Positions 17,188 to 26,854 are shown, numbered from the stretch's first letter. The stretch: 64,000 nucleotides of DNA from Candidatus Saccharimonadota bacterium (GCA_027492735.1 JAPUEE010000013.1:29445-93444); one strand, 5' to 3'. Program-made: numbers and translations. Notes: generated from the letters alone by a model not told the origin.

Positions 17188-17907
17188 ATGGGAGTTTATA
17201 GCAATACTGAGATCAAAGAGGCGCTTCGAGATGGCACGATTGTGTGCACACCATTGAATGACGCCGCCATAGCCGAAGCCAGTCTCGATGTGACGCTCGG
17301 TTATCATTTTTACAAACAAGAATTTAGGGATGATGATCGAATCTATAATCCATTTGATCCTTCGGAGGTTGAACGGTATTTCAAAGGTCCGCTCATTGCC
17401 AAACCTCATATAGACTGGGTCAGGGAAAAAGGTATCAATCCTTTCCAGAATATTCCAGATGATCATCCAATTATTGTACTCGCCCCTGGTGAACGCATCT
17501 TGGCACATACTCACGAGTTCGTCGGTATCCGCGCAAATGGTGGTGCCTGTGAGATCAAGTCACGCTCTACCTGGGGTCGAAATGGTGTTGCGGTATGTTT
17601 TGATGCTGGCTGGATCGATCCAGGCTACATAAACCGTATCACGCTCGAAATTTACAATCTAAACCAGCACGAGAGCGTTGTTTTGCCAGTTGGCGAACGC
17701 ATTGCCCAGATTATTTTCCATCATTCCGAAAACGTCGAAGGTAGCTACGAACAGGGTCGTGATGGTGTGAGCGGTAAATATCAGACGAGCAGTAATCTTG
17801 ACGAGTTAATTCGCGATTGGCGCCCCGAGCAGATGCTACCACGCGCCTACAAAGATAATCGAACGCTACCGACCGTTATTGATGGACTCGCCGAAGGATT
17901 AAAATGA
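17188..17907 (+). CDS. dcd: dCTP deaminase
   Basis: A 239-residue protein of the Dcd/dUTPase trimer family: SLDVTLG near residue 30, EIKSRSTWGRNGV (family RSS motif region) and AGWIDPGYINRITLEIYN with the catalytic Glu. It turns dCTP into dUTP or directly dUMP for ThyA; which of the two cannot be decided. It is about 45 residues longer than E. coli Dcd, with extra sequence in the middle and at the C terminus. TATAAT at 17173-17178 is 9 bases before the ATG. It overlaps tmk by four bases. Confidence 0.9.
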   Translation: MGVYSNTEIKEALRDGTIVCTPLNDAAIAEASLDVTLGYHFYKQEFRDDDRIYNPFDPSEVERYFKGPLIAKPHIDWVREKGINPFQNIPDDHPIIVLAPGERILAHTHEFVGIRANGGACEIKSRSTWGRNGVAVCFDAGWIDPGYINRITLEIYNLNQHESVVLPVGERIAQIIFHHSENVEGSYEQGRDGVSGKYQTSSNLDELIRDWRPEQMLPRAYKDNRTLPTVIDGLAEGLK

Positions 17908-18575
17908 CTAAGTTCATCGTCATTGAGGGCATCGACGGTACAGGTAAAAAAACCCAACAAGATCTACTCGTAACTTATATTCGCGAACAATTACACGCAC
18001 CGGTACTGGAGCTCGATTTTCCGCAGTACGGTATGCCGTCGGCCCGCTATGTGGAACGCTATTTGAATGGTGAATACGGCACCGATGTTCATCCAGACCT
18101 AGCATCTATGCTCTACGCATTTGATCGCTGGCAAGCCGCCCCCAGAGTGAATGCATTTATTGCCGATAATCCCGATGGCTATATTATTGCTAATCGTTAC
18201 GTTGTTTCAAATCTCGCCCACCAGGGTGGCAAGATCGCTGACACCAATGCTCGTCGTACCTTTTACGAAGAAATGATGGATTTAGAGTTTAATCAATTCA
18301 AAATCCCGCAACCAGACATTAATTTTGTGATGCTCCTACCAGAAGCAGCCGCCCAAGCCAACGTTGACAAAAAGGCTCAACGATCATACACCGACAAAAA
18401 GCGTGATATTCACGAAGCAGACCTCAATCATCTCCGAAATGCTAGCGCTGCGTACCGAGAAATCTGCGAGCTCTATGACGATAGCATGACACCGATTGAC
18501 TGTTGGGATACTGGCGCGCAGCAAATCCTGCCTATCGAGACGATTCACCAAAAGCTTGTAAAAATAATTATTTAG
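17904..18575 (+). CDS. tmk: Thymidylate kinase
   Basis: A 223-residue P-loop kinase: IEGIDGTGKKTQQDLL (Walker A), FDRWQAAP, and ANRYVVSNLAHQG (DRY-type dTMP-binding region, here NRY). It phosphorylates dTMP to dTDP and completes the thymidylate cluster. ATGA overlap with dcd means translational coupling. The second lysine after GTGK in place of Ser/Thr is a small departure from the textbook P-loop. Confidence 0.93.
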   Translation: MTKFIVIEGIDGTGKKTQQDLLVTYIREQLHAPVLELDFPQYGMPSARYVERYLNGEYGTDVHPDLASMLYAFDRWQAAPRVNAFIADNPDGYIIANRYVVSNLAHQGGKIADTNARRTFYEEMMDLEFNQFKIPQPDINFVMLLPEAAAQANVDKKAQRSYTDKKRDIHEADLNHLRNASAAYREICELYDDSMTPIDCWDTGAQQILPIETIHQKLVKIII

Positions 18576-18607
18576 TGTTATCATAATCGCTATAAGGGTC
18601 TCATGTT

Positions 18608-20317
18608 ATGACAGAAGTTACCCAATCCATAGAACAAAAACATCTCGATTTTCCTAGTGAGAGATTTCCTTTGAGTAGTTTAGCGGCTCGCGATGCCTAT
18701 CGGACGTTTTGGGAGAAAACTCATCAGATAGATGACAATGAAAGAAATCGCCAGAATATTGAAAAATGGGAGGCGCTCGCCGTTGAAACCAATATAATAC
18801 TCAATGCTTTCTGCGGTGATGGTGTAAAAGCAGTCTACCCCGAAACATACGAGGCAGCCATACTCACAACACTAGCTGACACCGAGTTAATGGACCCGCC
18901 AGATGGTGGCCGTAACGCTAGGCGTGCACTAAAACAATACTTCAATCAAGTCGGGTCAGAAAAGAATCCAGAGCAGATCGAATATGTCGGCGGTCTACTC
19001 AGCAATAGGAAAAAGATTCAGGATTTTTGGTCATCGCACGCACCCGAGTCAGTACCGATGGGGCAGTCGTACGAATGGGACAAGTTACCACCACTAGTCA
19101 ACCTCGATGCTATGCTTGCATTGGTCGACGATAACGGCGAGAATCAAAATAGTGTTAATGTAGAATCGGTGCTCATCCAGGGTGCACAGCTAATCGCTGA
19201 GCTCGAAAGTTTTTTCGAGGAAACTGGTGCGACCGATAGTGTCCACGACCCAGACATTATCGATAAGATCCACATGAGCGAATCACTGATCGTACCGCTG
19301 CTAGAAGTAATGGGGTATGACGGCTTTGCCATGCGACTCAATAGCATAACAAAGAAAATTCGTCTAAAAAATATCGGTGAAAAGGGTCAATTGGCTCTCG
19401 ATATTGCAGAGAAAGTACTCGAAAAATACCAGCATGAGTATGTCATCGAGGCTATGCAGCGCGCCCTCTATCATTTATCTGGCAGTACTGATATGACGAC
19501 CATTGCCCAGGACTCTACGATAGATTTTGAACATGCTAGAGTTATCATGACAGAAGGTATCTGCACTATCCCCATCACTACTGATGCTGGCCATGCTGCT
19601 TTTTACATCATGCGTGTCAAAACACCAGGTTCGCTAGCCTGGAAGTTGATGTCAGATCACGAAAAAGGCAAGATTAACTTGTTTGCCGTCGATCAACACG
19701 CGATAGGCAGCGCTAATTTGCCCATGGATATTGTTGCCGCTACTGTCATATTTGACGATAATAACGCCTACGATCACAACCAGGCAGATAGCGAGAATAC
19801 TGCTACGGCATCCGATGGACTCGCGACGTCTTTCGGTCTCATGGTGAATAACGCTCGCAACGATACTAGCATAGAGTTGCGGCCATCCCCGAGTCGCGAT
19901 GCCGCTGTCCATATTCGCGGCACTGAAAACTTTTGCAATAAAATCGCTAGCGAGGTCTACCGACGTGGCTACTATAAATCTATTGACATCCGGGACAACG
20001 AACCAGTTGCCGGTATGGAGGTGGCAAAACTCACTTTCATGTACGAGGGGCTTCGTATGGAGATCCAATTTATCACCGAAACCAAACGTAATGCCATGCG
20101 CACCGAAGAAATCGCTCATATATTTTATAAACTCGGTATCGCCGACCCAACTGAGGAACAAATCAAAGCCGTCAAACGTATTAATGAGCGTAAAGATAGC
20201 GTCAAGTCTCCGGTGCTAGTTAATCACGACCAAGGCAAACGCTATATCAACAATATAAAAGCTACCGACACCTTGGATGTAGCGTCCTTTACGCTCCACG
20301 CGACAACATCACTCTAG
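18608..20317 (+). CDS. Divergent RelA/SpoT-like protein
   Basis: A 569-residue soluble protein that is not obviously any standard enzyme. Its C-terminal half can be matched in order to the (p)ppGpp synthetase domain: RVKTPGSLAWKL (336-347; Rel RvKsPySIyeKM), MDIVAATVIFDD (373-384; eDi.giRvIv), YYKSIDI (455-461; gYqSLHT), MEIQFIT (484-490; vEvQIRT) and the EEIAHIFYKL helix (500-509; AExGxAAHwxYK). Before it, SESLIVPLLEVMGYDGFAMRL resembles the helical linker of long RSH proteins. The HD hydrolase motifs in the N-terminal part are not visible. Function is inferred only from this pattern. It lies 32 bases after tmk. Confidence 0.5.
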   Translation: MTEVTQSIEQKHLDFPSERFPLSSLAARDAYRTFWEKTHQIDDNERNRQNIEKWEALAVETNIILNAFCGDGVKAVYPETYEAAILTTLADTELMDPPDGGRNARRALKQYFNQVGSEKNPEQIEYVGGLLSNRKKIQDFWSSHAPESVPMGQSYEWDKLPPLVNLDAMLALVDDNGENQNSVNVESVLIQGAQLIAELESFFEETGATDSVHDPDIIDKIHMSESLIVPLLEVMGYDGFAMRLNSITKKIRLKNIGEKGQLALDIAEKVLEKYQHEYVIEAMQRALYHLSGSTDMTTIAQDSTIDFEHARVIMTEGICTIPITTDAGHAAFYIMRVKTPGSLAWKLMSDHEKGKINLFAVDQHAIGSANLPMDIVAATVIFDDNNAYDHNQADSENTATASDGLATSFGLMVNNARNDTSIELRPSPSRDAAVHIRGTENFCNKIASEVYRRGYYKSIDIRDNEPVAGMEVAKLTFMYEGLRMEIQFITETKRNAMRTEEIAHIFYKLGIADPTEEQIKAVKRINERKDSVKSPVLVNHDQGKRYINNIKATDTLDVASFTLHATTSL

Positions 20318-20327
20318 GCCGTGCCTC

Positions 20328-20356
20328 TTGCATACGCGACTATTTTCTGCTATTAT
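20328..20356 (+). promoter_or_regulatory. Promoter of rplJ-rplL
   Basis: TTGCAT (20328-20333) and TATTAT (20351-20356) lie 17 bases apart just upstream of the L10 leader. Confidence 0.5.
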
Positions 20357-20364
20357 AGAACCAA

Positions 20365-20432
20365 CGTTATCAAAGACAGTAGCGGGGAAACCTTAATCAT
20401 GCTACCGAGATAAAAATTCTTTTTTGATAACG
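20365..20432 (+). promoter_or_regulatory. Ribosomal protein L10 leader
   Basis: A perfect 10-pair closing stem (20365-20374 with 20423-20432) encloses AGACAGTAGCGGGG and GCTACCGAG, the two halves of the L10 leader kink-turn element, with GTAGC (20379-20383) pairing with GCTAC (20401-20405). In other bacteria L10(L12)4 binds this leader and represses rplJ-rplL. Position, sequence and pairing all agree with that class. Confidence 0.8.
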
Positions 20433-20448
20433 AGCGAAGGCGAGCGCA

Positions 20449-20511
20449 GTTATGAATATATTCATAACTATGTGAGCCGAGCGAGTTATATCTCCCAAAG
20501 GGAGATATAAC
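20449..20511. repeat. REP-like palindromes in the rplJ leader
   Basis: Two perfect inverted repeats follow the L10 leader: a 20-base palindrome (20449-20468) and a 12-pair hairpin with AAA loop (20485-20496 with 20500-20511). Neither is followed by a T run, so they are not terminators. The flanks share GAGCGA/CGAGCG units. It looks like an inserted palindromic unit (REP/MITE-like). Confidence 0.55.
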
Positions 20512-20557
20512 GAACCTTAACAATTCGGGTCTATAGTAAACTAACCAAAGGAGATTT

Positions 20558-21082
20558 ATGGCAATATCACGCGATAAAAAACAAGCTTTGGTTGCTGAAT
20601 TAAACGAGATTTTAGCAAACGCTAAAATGACAGTATTTGCGGCATATACCAATATTCCTGTCAAAGAGCTCGAGAAATTGCGCCGTATGGCACGCGAACA
20701 AGGCGTTGGCATCAAAGTTGTCAAAAACCGTCTCGTTCGAGTTGCAATGTCGCAAATCGAAGCCCTAAAAGACACTGATACCAGTACTCTAAAAGGTCAG
20801 GTGCTCTACGCTTATTCTAGCGAAGACGAAGTCCTGCCTGCCAAGATTTTGAACGATTTCGCCAAAGAAAACCCGAGCCTCGAGCTCGTCGGTGCCTTTA
20901 GTGGCGAAGGTGCAAGCCTTGACACTGCAGAGACGACTGATCTGGCTAAACTACCGAGCAAAAATCAACTCATTGCCGAAGTGGTGGCTACCTTGCTATC
21001 ACCAGTCAACGATGTCACGAACGCGCTCAGTGGCAACCTTCATGCATTGCTGGATGGTGTTGAAGCCAAAGCAAATTCATAA
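20558..21082 (+). CDS. rplJ: 50S ribosomal protein L10 (uL10)
   Basis: A 174-residue protein of normal length: N-terminal rRNA-binding domain with KMTVFAAYTNIPVKELEKLR and the GIKVVKNRLVRVA motif, and a C-terminal helix that docks L7/L12 dimers. AAAGGAG lies 6 bases before the ATG. It is preceded by its own autoregulatory leader and followed by rplL after 38 bases with a separate SD. Confidence 0.97.
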   Translation: MAISRDKKQALVAELNEILANAKMTVFAAYTNIPVKELEKLRRMAREQGVGIKVVKNRLVRVAMSQIEALKDTDTSTLKGQVLYAYSSEDEVLPAKILNDFAKENPSLELVGAFSGEGASLDTAETTDLAKLPSKNQLIAEVVATLLSPVNDVTNALSGNLHALLDGVEAKANS

Positions 21083-21120
21083 GCAACCAATCACACTATA
21101 ATCCATAGAAAGGACATATC

Positions 21121-21498
21121 ATGGCCGATGTAAAGAAATTAGCAGAAGAACTGACCAAGTTGACGGTCCTAGAAGTCAACGAATTGAAAAATGTCTTAAA
21201 AGACGAATATGGCATTGAGCCAGCTGCAGCTGCTGTAGCTGTCGCTGCTGGCCCAGCTGCTGACGCTGGTGCTACTGCCGACGAGAAGAGTGAGTTCACT
21301 GTTCAGTTGAAAGATGCTGGCGCGCAGAAAGTTGCCGTCATCAAAGCTGTCAAAGAAATCACCGGCCTTGGCCTCGGTGAAGCTAAAGCTATCGTTGACG
21401 GTGCTCCAGCTCCAGTCAAAGAGAAAGTTAGCAAAGACGAAGCCGAAGCTGCCAAGAAAACCCTCGAAGAGGCTGGCGCTAGCGTCGAACTCGTTTAA
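21121..21498 (+). CDS. rplL: 50S ribosomal protein L7/L12 (bL12)
   Basis: A 125-residue acidic protein: N-terminal dimer helix ([18 protein letters not shown]), Ala-rich hinge (residues about 38-56) and the C-terminal factor-binding domain ([20 protein letters not shown]). It forms the flexible stalk that recruits translation GTPases. AGAAAGGA ribosome site. A strong terminator follows. Confidence 0.98.
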   Translation: MADVKKLAEELTKLTVLEVNELKNVLKDEYGIEPAAAAVAVAAGPAADAGATADEKSEFTVQLKDAGAQKVAVIKAVKEITGLGLGEAKAIVDGAPAPVKEKVSKDEAEAAKKTLEEAGASVELV

Positions 21499-21530
21499 TC
21501 AACTTCCGACCCGAATTTGTTATAGCTATA

Positions 21531-21566
21531 AAAATGAGACGTTCTTTGATAGGCGTCTCATTTTTT
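21531..21566 (+). terminator. Terminator after rplL
   Basis: AATGAGACG (21533-21541) pairs with CGTCTCATT (21554-21562) around a 12-base loop and runs into T6. Confidence 0.88.
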
Positions 21567-21754
21567 AGTCATTTTAGCAAACTCTATTCTAACGTTTTGA
21601 AAAAACTGCAAATTTATGCCTCAAAATAACAACGTTTTATGTGCTTTCCCCAGATATCACTGTGGAAAAAAAGTAATTGACTGGAGAGGTCGCTAGTAGT
21701 ATAATGTGGCATGACAGAAACCTTAATATACAGACAGAAAGCGAGATACGTCTG

Positions 21755-22282
21755 ATGAACGAGAACGAGAGCAATGAGACGGTTCTGCCCGAAAAACAAG
21801 TAAAACGCCTGCGTGCGCTTTTGAATGAGGCAGAGACTAATTTAGCAGCAGCAAAAGAACTATTATTTAGTATTATTGGTGATGATGATTTACCAAAACG
21901 TACCCCCGAAGAAGTAACCGGCAAAGTTATTGAGGGCGTATTTGACGGTCAAACCATGCACGATGCCGACGGCAAAGCCTATCCTGTTCCAGCTAACTAT
22001 GCCAGTAAATCAAAACTAGTCGAAGGCGACATTCTAAAACTAACTATTGCCGATGACGGTTCATTTATCTACAAACAAATTGGACCAGTCGCCCGACGAC
22101 AGGTGATTGGTACGCTCGTCCAACACGACGGCGCCTACTACGTCGAGGCCGGCGGCAAAGAATTCCGAGTCCTATTAGCCTCGGTGACATTCTTTAAAGC
22201 ACACGTCGGTGACCAAGTCAGCATCATTGTCCCAGAAGACAATCGTGATGCAGAATGGGCTGCTGTCGAAGCTGTTTTATAG
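21755..22282 (+). CDS. Unknown protein, coiled N terminus and beta-rich domain
   Basis: A 175-residue protein that I do not recognise. Residues about 12-45 form a charged, probably coiled-coil helix (KQVKRLRALLNEAETNLAAAK), followed by two similar beta-rich parts, each with a Val/Gly-rich strand pattern. No catalytic motif, signal or membrane segment is present. The ATG at 21755 is taken as the start; a TTG at 21677 would extend across the TATAAT at 21700-21705. The coiled-coil-plus-beta layout loosely recalls transcription-cleavage factors, but no family can be named. Confidence 0.6.
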   Translation: MNENESNETVLPEKQVKRLRALLNEAETNLAAAKELLFSIIGDDDLPKRTPEEVTGKVIEGVFDGQTMHDADGKAYPVPANYASKSKLVEGDILKLTIADDGSFIYKQIGPVARRQVIGTLVQHDGAYYVEAGGKEFRVLLASVTFFKAHVGDQVSIIVPEDNRDAEWAAVEAVL

Positions 22283-22347
22283 TCTTTTTCGTGAGATCCG
22301 TGAAAATTACAACGCAAAAAAATCTCTAAAGGTTGTATAATGTTTGT

Positions 22348-23877
22348 ATGAGTGAGAGGGAATCATCCGTGCGGTCTGTTAATGATCGCCCTAAAAAGAT
22401 GGGTAAATCATCGCATTTAGCGTTATATCGTAAATATCGCCCAGAAACTCTCGACCAAATCGTCGGGCAGCCACAAGTTACTGACATTATAAAAAAATCA
22501 GCAGCAGGAAACACCTTCGCTCATGCCTATCTATTCACTGGTCAACGAGGTACTGGTAAAACGAGTGCTGCTCGAATCGTAGCGCACCTCATCAATCAGA
22601 CAGAGTATAGTTCAGACGATATTGATATTATTGAAATTGATGCAGCCAGCCATGGCAGTGTCGACGAGGCACGCGAACTACGCGAAAAAGCTTTCCTAGC
22701 GCCAGTTGCAGCCAGTCACAAGGTCTACATCATCGACGAAGTTCACATGCTGTCAACACAAGCGTTCAATGCACTCCTAAAGATCATCGAGGAGCCGCCA
22801 GAGCACATCGTGTTTATTATGGCGACAACGGAGCTTCAGAAAGTTCCAGCAACCATTCTGAGTCGTGTCCAGCGCTTTCATTTCAAACCAGTACCATTAG
22901 ACGTAGTTGCGGATCATTTGGCCTACATAGCAGAGCAGGAAGGCATCGAGGCGGAACGGTCAGCTCTCGAATTGATTGCTCGACATGGTGGCGGTAGTTT
23001 TCGCGATAGCATTACCTTGCTCGATCAATTGAGCGGATCCAGCACTATAACGGGTAAAAATGTCGAGGAAGCTCTAGGGCTGGCACCGAAAATGCATATT
23101 CAGACTCTCATTAAATCAATTGCGGAGCACGACGTGGCTGCTGTCATAAAGTCAGTCGATGACTTACAAGCAAACGGGATCAACACCGGTTCAATCGTCG
23201 GACAACTCATCGATGAACTATTGATAATCGCTCCGGAAAACCCAAAACTCTATGGGTTAATTGAGAATCTACTCGAAGTCACCAAATCAGCTGCTCCCGC
23301 CATCAAACTACTGGCCGTTTTATCCCTAGCTGCAGCTAAATCCACTACGAGAACCACCGTTGTCGCCAGTGCCGTTAGTAGTGGAGAAGACAAGTTAGCT
23401 ACCATCATCGAAAAAAAGGTGAAATCAGAACCAAAACTTATCAAACCTGATATATCCGCAACACCAGAGCAGCGCAAGCCCGAACGAGCTCCTGCCTCCG
23501 AAAAACCCGTGGATAAAAAAACTGACACCGCTCCAGAGGTAGCCACCGGCCAACCACCAGCCGAGATCGTGTGGCAGGATATTTTAGAAGAGCTAAAGAA
23601 TCTGGATCGTCCGGCTGCACTAGCCACCTTGAAATTTGCTACGATTAGCTACGAAGATAGCACCTTGACGCTTTATTTTGAGCGAGCATTCCATAGAAAA
23701 AAAGCTGATGCACCTAATTGCCGTGAATCGCTCCGACTGGTTTTTACGAAGCTATACAACGGAACGCCACGTATAGTAGTGGCCACCACCGCTCAATCAG
23801 CCGCTGACAGCAAAGATTCGCTCGTAGCCGGAGTGGCTGCTATAATGGGTGGTGGAGATATAGTGAGAGAGAATTGA
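22348..23877 (+). CDS. dnaX: DNA polymerase III subunit gamma/tau
   Basis: A 509-residue clamp-loader ATPase: LALYRKYRPETLDQIVGQ, Walker A GQRGTGKT (65-72), Walker B IIDEVHML (128-135), sensor 1 MATTE and the SRVQRFHF arginine finger. The four-cysteine zinc module that normally sits between Walker A and Walker B is missing (no Cys there). A low-complexity Pro/Glu/Lys linker precedes a tau-like C-terminal domain. TATAAT at 22336-22341 ends 6 bases before the ATG, indicating a leaderless message. dnaB follows after one base. Confidence 0.95.
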   Translation: MSERESSVRSVNDRPKKMGKSSHLALYRKYRPETLDQIVGQPQVTDIIKKSAAGNTFAHAYLFTGQRGTGKTSAARIVAHLINQTEYSSDDIDIIEIDAASHGSVDEARELREKAFLAPVAASHKVYIIDEVHMLSTQAFNALLKIIEEPPEHIVFIMATTELQKVPATILSRVQRFHFKPVPLDVVADHLAYIAEQEGIEAERSALELIARHGGGSFRDSITLLDQLSGSSTITGKNVEEALGLAPKMHIQTLIKSIAEHDVAAVIKSVDDLQANGINTGSIVGQLIDELLIIAPENPKLYGLIENLLEVTKSAAPAIKLLAVLSLAAAKSTTRTTVVASAVSSGEDKLATIIEKKVKSEPKLIKPDISATPEQRKPERAPASEKPVDKKTDTAPEVATGQPPAEIVWQDILEELKNLDRPAALATLKFATISYEDSTLTLYFERAFHRKKADAPNCRESLRLVFTKLYNGTPRIVVATTAQSAADSKDSLVAGVAAIMGGGDIVREN

Positions 23878-23878
23878 G

Positions 23879-25327
23879 ATGGCAAAACATAGTTCTAGTA
23901 GTGCAGATCTAGCAGGCGAGCGTCCGAATAGCAGCCCGCTTGTTGACGCTGCCAATAAACAGAAATTTATTCCGAAAAACGTGCGCGACGAAGTCAGTTC
24001 AACTGGAAAGATTCCGCCACAAAATCTCGATGCCGAGATGTCACTACTCGGAGCCATCCTAATAGATGAGGAAGTATTATCGGATGTTGCCGACAAGATT
24101 CACGTTGCTGATTTCTACGACCCGCGTCATGAGCGTATCTTTGCTGCTATGCTACGGCTTTACGAAAAACATTCGCCCATAGATCTCCTCACGTTAACGG
24201 ATGAATTAAAAAAATCTGAAGACCTCAAGGTCGTTGGCGGTGCAGCATACCTCTCCGAACTAACAAATTATGTTCCTAGCTCAGCTCACGCCGGATCGTA
24301 CGCGCAGATTGTTGCCTCAGCGGCCGTGCGACGACGCCTAATCAAAGCTGGCGCTACCATTAGTGAATTAGCCTTTACCGAAGGTGAGGAAATTGGTGAA
24401 ATCCTCGCTCGTGCCGAATCAGATCTCTATTCCGTGAGTGAATCTAACGCAAAGTCTGACATGGTATCTATCGAGTCGATCCTAGCCGAAAGCTTTGACC
24501 GTATGGAGGAGCTTCATCGCGACAAAGGTAAACTGCGCGGCGTTAAAACTGGCTTTCGTGATCTCGATAAACTAACTGCCGGTCTCCAAAAGTCCGACCT
24601 CATCATCCTCGCTGCCCGTCCAGCCATGGGTAAGTCAACTCTCGCACAGAATCTAGCCTATAACGTCGCTACCAAGGAAAAGAAAGCAGTCCTCATATTC
24701 AACCTCGAGATGAGCAACAGCCAGACGGTTGATCGTATGCTAGCCGAGGCCGCTGGTGTTGATAGCTGGAATATTCGAACCGGCAACCTCAATGATGATG
24801 ACTTTGCCAAGATTAGTGAAGCGATGGGCGAGATGGCAGAAGCCCCAATATTCTTTGACGATACCCCGGGCTTATCGGTCCTCGAAATGCGCACCAAGGC
24901 GCGTCGCCAAGCCCACAAGACGCCGCTCGGGCTCATCGTTGTCGACTATTTGCAGCTCATGAGTGGTAGCAAGAGCTACGGCGAAAACCGTGTCCAAGAG
25001 GTCAGTGAGATTTCTCGCGGATTAAAACTGATTGCTCGCGAGCTCGATGTTCCAGTTATTGCACTTTCACAGCTATCCCGCCTCGTTGAACAACGCCCCG
25101 ATAAACGACCGATGCTATCCGACCTACGCGAATCTGGCTCTATCGAACAGGATGCCGATATTGTCATGTTCCTGTATCGCGAGGATTATTACAACCCCGA
25201 GACTGATCGACAGCACATAGCCGAACTTATCCTGAGCAAACATCGTAATGGCCCAACTGGACGAGTCGAGATGTATTTCCATCCGGAACGACTACGCTTT
25301 ATGACACTCGACAAACACGCTGAGTAG
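23879..25327 (+). CDS. dnaB: Replicative DNA helicase DnaB
   Basis: A 482-residue hexameric helicase: N-terminal domain starting PPQNLDAEMSLLGAILID, RecA-like core with Walker A ARPAMGKST, IVVDYLQLM (Walker B), SQLSRLVEQR and the arginine-finger region DLRESGSIEQDAD. It unwinds DNA at the fork and interacts with tau, so its position directly after dnaX (one base gap) is functionally sensible. A poorly conserved 38-residue N-terminal tail precedes the usual start. Confidence 0.97.
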   Translation: MAKHSSSSADLAGERPNSSPLVDAANKQKFIPKNVRDEVSSTGKIPPQNLDAEMSLLGAILIDEEVLSDVADKIHVADFYDPRHERIFAAMLRLYEKHSPIDLLTLTDELKKSEDLKVVGGAAYLSELTNYVPSSAHAGSYAQIVASAAVRRRLIKAGATISELAFTEGEEIGEILARAESDLYSVSESNAKSDMVSIESILAESFDRMEELHRDKGKLRGVKTGFRDLDKLTAGLQKSDLIILAARPAMGKSTLAQNLAYNVATKEKKAVLIFNLEMSNSQTVDRMLAEAAGVDSWNIRTGNLNDDDFAKISEAMGEMAEAPIFFDDTPGLSVLEMRTKARRQAHKTPLGLIVVDYLQLMSGSKSYGENRVQEVSEISRGLKLIARELDVPVIALSQLSRLVEQRPDKRPMLSDLRESGSIEQDADIVMFLYREDYYNPETDRQHIAELILSKHRNGPTGRVEMYFHPERLRFMTLDKHAE

Positions 25328-25330
25328 CGA

Positions 25331-26800
25331 TTATTTAGAATAAATTCGTATTAACACCGGATCGTTACTGTGCCAGCTAGTGATAATCTTGCTAGGTAAT
25401 ACTTTTTTCTCAATTTGCCCCGACGATGCTAGTACCATAGTGGTGGTGTCAATCTTGCCCAGTTCATCAGTAACCGATACATTGGGGTAGTCTCTTTGCA
25501 TAACCTGGTAGAACGCCAGTTGATCATGGCTTACGACTAGATGCATCTTTTCGTTTGAACGACTACGGATTTCCTGTCTAGCCATTCTAAACTCTACATT
25601 ATATTCATAGGCGATAGTGGAGCTATAGTTTTGATTATTTAGATACTGGATCAGAGAGGTACAGGCAACGGTCATCACTAGGACAGACAACATGACAACT
25701 GCCGTACCGCGAGCATAAGGATTCCTCGGGAATAGTGAGTACCATTTTCCAATGAGTACCTCCATGCCGAGAGCCGTTAACAGTGTGAGAGGTAGTAGCA
25801 ATAGATAAACAAGTCCTGGTTGTCGCAAGCTGATAATGAGAGTCATAACTAGTGTCGACAACAACAGATAGGAGCGCGCAGAGAAGGCATCGACGAGAGC
25901 TCTCGTAATGCCGATGACTACCAGTAATAATCCAACGATCGTAACGACAGGTACCATGAGACCCTGATTTAGAGCCGCTTGCACACCGAACAAGGCATCG
26001 AGAACGGCTGCGAGATTAGCAATCGACCACTCGCCATCGAATAATAGTAGCTGCGACAGGGTAGCCGAACCGCCATTTGACCAATGGAGAGAAATAGTCC
26101 AAATGAGTGGGAACATTAAACAAAACGCGAGGAGTGCCGCGAGCGCCATTTTCCATACTTTGATGCGCACGAGCAATAATCGAACCTTGGGGTGCAGTAG
26201 ACCAGTAATCATGAGAGCCACTGTCATATATAGCCCACCCGGGAAGTATACGAGGAGTGCCAGACAGATTCCTACCGCTATTTTCGACACCAGAGCTACT
26301 AGTTGCGATCGTTTATCAACTACGATCGTAGTGGCAGCAACCAATGCACAGACGATCAAAAATAATACCATGGCAGCCGACGCACCGTTTCTGGCTAGAC
26401 TAATAAATAATACCGAAGCCACCATCAGCATGCCGCCGATCATTGCCAGACTAAATCTCGACCACTTCTTGATCAGGAAAAACATACCAGCAGCAACCAA
26501 AATCATCAATATGACTGCAGGCAATCTCATTGAAAACGTCGATAATCCAAATACATGGATACTAATGCTTTGTAAAAAGTTCCACGGCAGATTGACAAGC
26601 CAATCAGAGCTAGCCGATGCAGCTAGTGGCGACCAATGTCCACTAATCGATACCGCTGTCATCTCTGCTTCGGTCAATCCACCGGGCAGAGACCAAAATT
26701 TATATCCTGCGAGCAATGTAGTAGCTATGATAAAGAAGCTGAACCCCCATAAAACCCGATGTCGATAGAAAATCGATCGACGCAAAGAATCTTTCTTCAT
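25331..26800 (-). CDS. PMT/ArnT-like membrane glycosyltransferase
   Basis: A 489-residue protein with about a dozen membrane helices. The first external loop has LTEAEM, echoing the Asp/Glu motif of GT39/GT83 (PMT, ArnT) enzymes, followed by the typical FGLSTFSMRLPAV helix start. The C-terminal 90 residues form a soluble domain. GT-C enzymes of this type move a sugar from a polyprenyl-phosphate donor to proteins or lipids outside the membrane. TACAAT (minus strand, 26810-26815) lies 9 bases before the ATG. The substrate is unknown. Confidence 0.65.
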   Translation of the reverse strand: MKKDSLRRSIFYRHRVLWGFSFFIIATTLLAGYKFWSLPGGLTEAEMTAVSISGHWSPLAASASSDWLVNLPWNFLQSISIHVFGLSTFSMRLPAVILMILVAAGMFFLIKKWSRFSLAMIGGMLMVASVLFISLARNGASAAMVLFLIVCALVAATTIVVDKRSQLVALVSKIAVGICLALLVYFPGGLYMTVALMITGLLHPKVRLLLVRIKVWKMALAALLAFCLMFPLIWTISLHWSNGGSATLSQLLLFDGEWSIANLAAVLDALFGVQAALNQGLMVPVVTIVGLLLVVIGITRALVDAFSARSYLLLSTLVMTLIISLRQPGLVYLLLLPLTLLTALGMEVLIGKWYSLFPRNPYARGTAVVMLSVLVMTVACTSLIQYLNNQNYSSTIAYEYNVEFRMARQEIRSRSNEKMHLVVSHDQLAFYQVMQRDYPNVSVTDELGKIDTTTMVLASSGQIEKKVLPSKIITSWHSNDPVLIRIYSK

Positions 26801-26854
26801 TGTTCGACCATTGTACCATATGCTATACTATTCCAGTAAATCGAAGGAGGAATT

